DNA from: Clostridia bacterium
GTDB lineage: Bacteria > Bacillota > Clostridia > Christensenellales > Borkfalkiaceae
Assembly (NCBI GenBank): GCA_017501885.1
Contig: JAFVWA010000090.1
Coordinates: forward strand, 1 to 36,434
Length of the DNA stretch: 36,434 bases
Direction: 5' to 3'
This document shows positions 32,721 through 36,434 of this stretch, in pieces (the stretch's first letter is position 1; every line of letters starts with the position of its first letter). The notes below the pieces were generated by a model. The model was not told the origin of the DNA and ran no database searches. It saw only the letters and a list, made by a program, of their open reading frames with translations. Position numbers and translations under genes: made by a program.

Positions 32721-32749
32721 CCGTTCCGCAAGTGTTACTTGCGGAACGG
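32721..32749 (+). other. Stem-loop between the binding protein and permease genes
   Basis: A perfect 13-bp stem CCGTTCCGCAAGT/ACTTGCGGAACGG with loop GTT. The following sequence (TTTACTC) is only weakly T-rich, so partial termination or protection of the upstream mRNA is more likely than full termination. Confidence 0.8.
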
Positions 32750-32769
32750 TTTACTCTTAAAGGATTTTT

Positions 32770-33468
32770 ATGGATTTTTTAACCATTACCCAAACCTTGC
32801 TTGAAGGTTTTGCGGTTACTTGCTGTTTATTCTTTATAACCTTGCTTTTGTCCTTACCTTTGGGGCTTTTAATTTCTTTTTGCACCATGAGTAAGTTTAA
32901 GCCGTTAAGTTATACTTTTAAGGTTATCGTTTGGATAATTCGCGGTATTCCGCTTATGCTACAACTCTTTATCGTTTACTTTTTACCCGGCATGCTTTCA
33001 AAAGAAGGTATAAACATTTTTGGCGAACTTGACAACTATCTATATTTTGAACTTGGTATAAACGCAGGTGGCGCGCTCGTCGCTGCTCTCATTGCCTTTA
33101 TAATCAACTATGCTTGCTATTTCTCGGAAATCTTCCGTGGCGGTATTGAAAGTATTTCTAAAGGTCAATACGAAGCAGGACAAGTTCTCGGCATGAAAAA
33201 AGGTCAAATCTTTTCTCACGTTGTTTTAATGCAAGTTATTAAACGCATAGTTCCACCTATGAGTAACGAAATCATCACTTTGGTAAAAGACACCGCTCTC
33301 GCTCGTGTTATCGGTGTTATTGAAATTATCCGTCAAGCGGAAATCTTTGCTACCAAAGCCCTTATTTGGCCGTTATTCTACACAGGCGCGTTCTATCTTC
33401 TCTTTGTTGGCGCACTAACCTTGCTTTTCGGGTTTATCGAAAAGAAATTATCTTATTTTAAGGCGTAA
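32770..33468 (+). CDS. Amino-acid ABC transporter permease
   Basis: A 232-residue membrane protein with about five segments. IIRGIPLMLQLFIVYFLPG (about 56-74) is the HisM/GlnP-type signature, and the coupling EAA loop reads YEAGQVLGMKKGQIFSHVVLMQ (about 136-157). It forms a homodimeric channel with the ATPase encoded next. AAAGGA precedes the start; 3 bases separate it from the ATPase gene. Confidence 0.93.
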   Translation: MDFLTITQTLLEGFAVTCCLFFITLLLSLPLGLLISFCTMSKFKPLSYTFKVIVWIIRGIPLMLQLFIVYFLPGMLSKEGINIFGELDNYLYFELGINAGGALVAALIAFIINYACYFSEIFRGGIESISKGQYEAGQVLGMKKGQIFSHVVLMQVIKRIVPPMSNEIITLVKDTALARVIGVIEIIRQAEIFATKALIWPLFYTGAFYLLFVGALTLLFGFIEKKLSYFKA

Positions 33469-33471
33469 ATT

Positions 33472-34323
33472 ATGGCGTATTTAGAAATTAAAAACTTTAC
33501 CAAAAACTTTGGGGACGTTGAAGTTCTTAAAGGCATAGATATGCAAGTTGAAAAGGGAAAAGCCGTTTCCATTATCGGACCGTCAGGCTCGGGTAAATCT
33601 ACCCTTCTTCGCTGTATCAACTTCTTGGAAACCCCAGACTCTGGCGTTATGGTTTTAGACGGGGAAACTCTTTTAGACTGCTCTAAAAAGGAAAAAAGAG
33701 ACGATAAGACGCTTCGTAATAAGCGCCTTAACTTCGGTCTTGTTTTTCAGTCGTTTAACCTTTTCCCACAACATAGCGTATTTAAAAATCTTACTCTTGC
33801 GCCTACTCTTTTGCTTAAAGATAAAATCAAGGCTTATAAAAAAGAGTTAAAGCAAAACAAGGAACTTTCCTTTAAGGCAAGAAAATCTTTGATTAACTGC
33901 TTTAAGGCAGAGCAAAAAGAACTCATTGAAAAAACTGCGGAAGAACTTTTAGTTAAAACGGGACTTACAGACAAGAAAAACGCTTACCCATGCGAACTTT
34001 CGGGCGGTCAATGTCAACGTGTTGCTATTGCAAGGGCATTGGCATTAAACCCTAAAATCTTGTGTTTTGACGAGCCTACTTCTGCACTCGATCCCGAACT
34101 TACGGGCGAAGTATTAAAAGTTATCCGTTCGCTTGCCGACGAAAAGCATACCATTATAATCGTTACTCACGAAATGGGTTTTGCTAAAAACGTTTCTGAT
34201 AAAGTTGTTTTTCTTTATCAAGGAAAGGTTGAAGAATACGGCGATGCTAAGGAAGTTTTAGAAAATCCAAAATCTGAAGCGCTTAAAAATTTCTTATCAA
34301 GCGTCAGCGAAAAAGAAGGTTAA
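33472..34323 (+). CDS. Amino-acid ABC transporter ATP-binding protein with an extra helical insertion
   Basis: A 283-residue ABC ATPase of the GlnQ/HisP type (usually about 240-245). Walker A is GPSGSGKS (36-43), Q-loop VFQSFNLFPQ (91-100), signature LSGGQCQR (176-183), Walker B ILCFDEPTSALDPE (196-209) and switch histidine in IIVTHEMGF. The extra length lies between the Q-loop region and the signature: residues about 114-152 form a lysine-rich, probably helical insertion (for example KAYKKELKQNKELSFKARKS) within the helical subdomain that contacts the permease. The catalytic parts are intact, so it should be active. Confidence 0.93.
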   Translation: MAYLEIKNFTKNFGDVEVLKGIDMQVEKGKAVSIIGPSGSGKSTLLRCINFLETPDSGVMVLDGETLLDCSKKEKRDDKTLRNKRLNFGLVFQSFNLFPQHSVFKNLTLAPTLLLKDKIKAYKKELKQNKELSFKARKSLINCFKAEQKELIEKTAEELLVKTGLTDKKNAYPCELSGGQCQRVAIARALALNPKILCFDEPTSALDPELTGEVLKVIRSLADEKHTIIIVTHEMGFAKNVSDKVVFLYQGKVEEYGDAKEVLENPKSEALKNFLSSVSEKEG

Positions 34324-34344
34324 TAGTAAAAATCAATAAAATAA

Positions 34345-34381
34345 AAAGAGTATAGAAAAATTTCTATACTCTTTATTTTTT
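34345..34381. terminator. Bidirectional terminator
   Basis: AAAGAGTATAGAAA and TTTCTATACTCTTT form a 14-bp stem with a 2-base minimal loop, flanked by A- and T-rich tracts, between the convergent ABC ATPase and lipoprotein genes. Confidence 0.85.
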
Positions 34382-34396
34382 CAACCTAATAATCGG

Positions 34397-35101
34397 CTAT
34401 TCACTAACTATGGTGTTATTTATATCTGAAAAGGTAAATACGTAAGAAGCATAAACGTCTGTAAAAGTTTGGTCGCATAATTCTACTTCTATTTTATTAA
34501 GGTATCCGTTCACAAATGAAACCTCGGCACTTTTAGTATACATATAGTATATATCGTTAACATCATATTCGTCGTTTAACGCAGACGTTAAATTTTGACA
34601 AACGTATGCTTTTTTATCTTGGTTAAAAGTAAATTTATCATAATTATTTTCAAAAGGAAAATAACTCATTACAGAAGTTGTTAAACCTATGTAGAAATCA
34701 CTATCGCTTGTAAAAACACCACTTTCACTTTCTTTAAGAGTTCCACCAACGTAAAACTCGATAGACATAGCGTTTGGACTAACTTTTAATAAAGACGTGC
34801 CTGAAACTCCTTCGTTATTACCTTCTGCAAAAAGAGTGTATGAAGTAATTTGTGATAATGCTTGTTGTGAACTACTATAAACTGACAGAGTCGGGGTATT
34901 ATTTATTGTTTCACATGCTTGAGGTTGAACTTGTCCTTTAGTTAATTGAAAATTCATTTTCCATTCAGCTTCGGTTACTGTATAATTTGTTGACGAATTT
35001 GATGGGTTTTCCGAATCGCCGTCATTATTACAAGCTGTAAAAATTACACTAAACGATAAACACAAACAAATAGAAAGTAAAATAGTTAAAAGTTTTTTCA
35101 T
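34397..35101 (-). CDS. Lipoprotein of unknown function
   Basis: A 234-residue protein from ATG 35101, preceded by AAAGGAGATTATC; this start is preferred over the in-frame start at 35128, which lies inside the previous gene. The signal peptide MKKLLTILLSICLCLSFSVI ends in lipobox FTAC (C24), followed by an Asn/Ser/Asp-rich linker. The body (about 45-234) has alternating strands and no motif I recognise. It is the last gene after rsmG and the SLOG gene, 19 bases downstream of the latter, probably co-transcribed. Confidence 0.78.
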   Translation of the reverse strand: MKKLLTILLSICLCLSFSVIFTACNNDGDSENPSNSSTNYTVTEAEWKMNFQLTKGQVQPQACETINNTPTLSVYSSSQQALSQITSYTLFAEGNNEGVSGTSLLKVSPNAMSIEFYVGGTLKESESGVFTSDSDFYIGLTTSVMSYFPFENNYDKFTFNQDKKAYVCQNLTSALNDEYDVNDIYYMYTKSAEVSFVNGYLNKIEVELCDQTFTDVYASYVFTFSDINNTIVSE

Positions 35102-35120
35102 GATAATCTCCTTTAAAATT

Positions 35121-35594
35121 TTAATCAAAATTTAATATCTGAACTTGTTGTTTTTTTGCGTATTCTACCGTATGATACGTTCCACCAAAGTTTCTCTTTA
35201 AGTAAGCAAATAAAAGACTACAATTATCTACCATGTAACGATTTCTTTTCATCATGCAATAATTAGTGTATTCTTTGCTTACTAAAACTACGTGGTCGGC
35301 CCTTTCTAACATATCGTAGTATAACTTTTTTTGTTTTTCATTAAATTTAATAGGCTGACTTTCACACGGAACGCACGCTATAATTTTTATAGGTTTTTGT
35401 TTTCTAATCTCATGAAGCGCTAAAAAACATTGAGTATCAAAGCCAAGCGCCATACCAACCAAAAAGGTATCAAAGCCTGCGTCTACTACTCTTTCTAAAA
35501 TATTTTTTAGTTTTTCAAAAGAAAAATCTCTTTCTAAAACTCTATGCCCTGTAACTGCACACGCCTTTGCTTTATTTATAAAAATTTCCGTCAT
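35121..35594 (-). CDS. SLOG-fold DUF1273/YspA-like protein, copy 3
   Basis: A 157-residue protein: ACAVTGHRVLERDFSFEKLK near the start, VGMALGFDTQCFLAL (about 46-60, the SLOG glycine/aspartate loop), IIACVPCESQP, ADHVVLVS, MMKRNRYMVDNCSLLFAYL and FGGTYHTVEYAKKQ near the end. This is closer to classical DUF1273 than the two other SLOG proteins in the window, and has no HTH partner. Its ATG overlaps the rsmG stop codon by 4 bases, so it is translationally coupled to a housekeeping gene. Function unknown. Confidence 0.8.
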   Translation of the reverse strand: MTEIFINKAKACAVTGHRVLERDFSFEKLKNILERVVDAGFDTFLVGMALGFDTQCFLALHEIRKQKPIKIIACVPCESQPIKFNEKQKKLYYDMLERADHVVLVSKEYTNYCMMKRNRYMVDNCSLLFAYLKRNFGGTYHTVEYAKKQQVQILNFD

Positions 35595-36271
35595 AGTGGC
35601 ATTTTTCTCTCTTTCCCGTTACCCCTTGGATATTTTTTATCAGTTGATTTTACCTTATCAATATAAATAAGTGTTCTACCTGCACCGTCTAATTGATATG
35701 AATAAGCTTGCTTAACACTTCCGCCTAATATTTTTATCGCGTTTAAGCCTTCTTCAAGTTCTTCTGTGGCGTTTCCCTTAAAAGAAACAAACTGACCGCC
35801 AACCTTAACGAATGGCATACAGTATTCGCATAAAGTATTAAGCCTTGCAACCGCCCTTGCCGTGCAAATATCAAAACTTTCTCTATAACTACTATCTTTT
35901 GCTAAGTCTTCCGCTCTGCCGTTTATTACGTTTATATTTTTTAGGTCGAGTTCTTTAATAACTGCTTTAAGAAATTCACATTTTTTTCCCGTTGCTTCGA
36001 GTAGCGTCACGTTTATATCTTCACGCATTATTTTAATAGGAATTGCGGGAAATCCACCGCCCGAGCCAACGTCTATCAACTTTTCCCCAACGAGTTTATC
36101 CACGTTGATAACGCTGTCAACAAAGTGCTTTATATACACATCTTCTTTTTCAGTAATCGCCGTTAGATTAAACATCTTATTATACTCGATTAAAATTGAA
36201 TAGTATTTCTCAAACGATTCAAGTTGTTTGTCAGTTACGTTTACACCGTAGTTTAAAAATAAATTTTTCAT
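35591..36271 (-). CDS. rsmG: 16S rRNA (guanine527-N7)-methyltransferase
   Basis: A 226-residue protein with the SAM-binding loop IDVGSGGGFPAIPIKI (about 66-81), LLEATGKKCEFLK and RAVARLNTLCEYCMP, all diagnostic for RsmG/GidB. It methylates G527 of 16S rRNA using S-adenosylmethionine. I use ATG 36271 (MKNLFLNYG) rather than GTG 36289, because a promoter -10 box lies between them. No ribosome binding site precedes it and the predicted transcript starts within a few bases of the ATG, so the mRNA may be leaderless. Confidence 0.95.
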   Translation of the reverse strand: MKNLFLNYGVNVTDKQLESFEKYYSILIEYNKMFNLTAITEKEDVYIKHFVDSVINVDKLVGEKLIDVGSGGGFPAIPIKIMREDINVTLLEATGKKCEFLKAVIKELDLKNINVINGRAEDLAKDSSYRESFDICTARAVARLNTLCEYCMPFVKVGGQFVSFKGNATEELEEGLNAIKILGGSVKQAYSYQLDGAGRTLIYIDKVKSTDKKYPRGNGKERKMPL

Positions 36272-36279
36272 ACAAAAAG

Positions 36280-36308
36280 AGTATACCACAATTTTTTTAC
36301 TCTTTCAA
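36280..36308 (-). promoter_or_regulatory. Promoter of rsmG, close to the start codon
   Basis: Leftward TTGAAA (36308-36303), 17-base spacer, TATACT (36285-36280). Transcription would begin about 7 bases later, at or next to the ATG at 36271. Confidence 0.65.
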
Positions 36309-36434
36309 CTTTTTTATTAACTGCGTTTTGTTTATAACTTTTATTTTTTTGTGAAAATCTTTTTTAAGTTAGTTTTTTTGAAAAGATTTTTATAAAAAGT
36401 CAATTAAATAATAAATATAAAATTTGTTGTTCAC

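Noticed and set aside
36290-36434. Replication origin beside rsmG
   Set aside because: The sequence is AT-rich, and rsmG can lie near oriC, but I found no DnaA boxes and no dnaA, rpmH or par genes in the window.

Overview
The window looks like a low-GC, Gram-positive, Clostridia-type genome. Supporting signs are the gene order ecfA1-ecfA2-ecfT-truA-rplM-rpsI (a hallmark of Firmicutes), a one-piece pyruvate:ferredoxin oxidoreductase (anaerobic metabolism), lipoproteins with LxAC lipoboxes, AGGAGG-type ribosome binding sites and near-consensus sigma-A promoters with 17-bp spacers. A gut or rumen anaerobe is a reasonable guess. I cannot name a species.

Layout. (1) 1-11336 is an accessory, defence-like region. 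A leftward operon encodes a large SNF2-type helicase, a MoxR-like AAA+ ATPase and a DUF2201-type zinc metallopeptidase cut by the window edge. Next are a rightward Cas4-like/DEDD nuclease of the DUF2779 type and a leftward pair of DUF262 (GmrSD/SspE-like) proteins, only one of which carries the HNH nuclease. A small frameshifted gene precedes the DUF262 pair. The region abuts the 3' end of a tRNA-Glu gene, a classic integration site. (2) 11415-11746 is a tRNA-Met/tRNA-Glu unit with a consensus promoter and a terminator. (3) 11807-17850 holds an FAD oxidoreductase and large lipoprotein operon, a small unknown gene and a GH78 alpha-L-rhamnosidase. (4) 17860-21699 holds two divergent regulator modules, each with an Xre repressor and clear palindromic operators (membrane SHOCT-like protein/Xre and SLOG protein/Xre), separated by a HAD phosphatase-MATE operon. 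(5) 21890-26357 is core: rpsI, rplM with a leader RNA, truA and the ECF transporter module. (6) 26431-30062 is nifJ. (7) 30027-31108 is a second SLOG/HTH module. (8) 31142-34381 holds a DUF308 membrane protein and a polar amino-acid ABC transporter under a promoter with two palindromic operators. (9) 34397-36308 is rsmG, a third SLOG-type protein and a lipoprotein.

Most interesting signals: an in-frame TAA in rpsI that splits an otherwise intact S9 reading frame; three SLOG-fold proteins in one window, two of them divergent from HTH regulators; two regulator modules each bracketed by duplicated intrinsic terminators; the helicase-MoxR-metallopeptidase operon beside DUF2779 and DUF262 nucleases; and two xre genes whose start codons sit exactly six bases after a CATAAT box, suggesting leaderless transcripts. 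All family names come from motifs read by eye. No database search was run.
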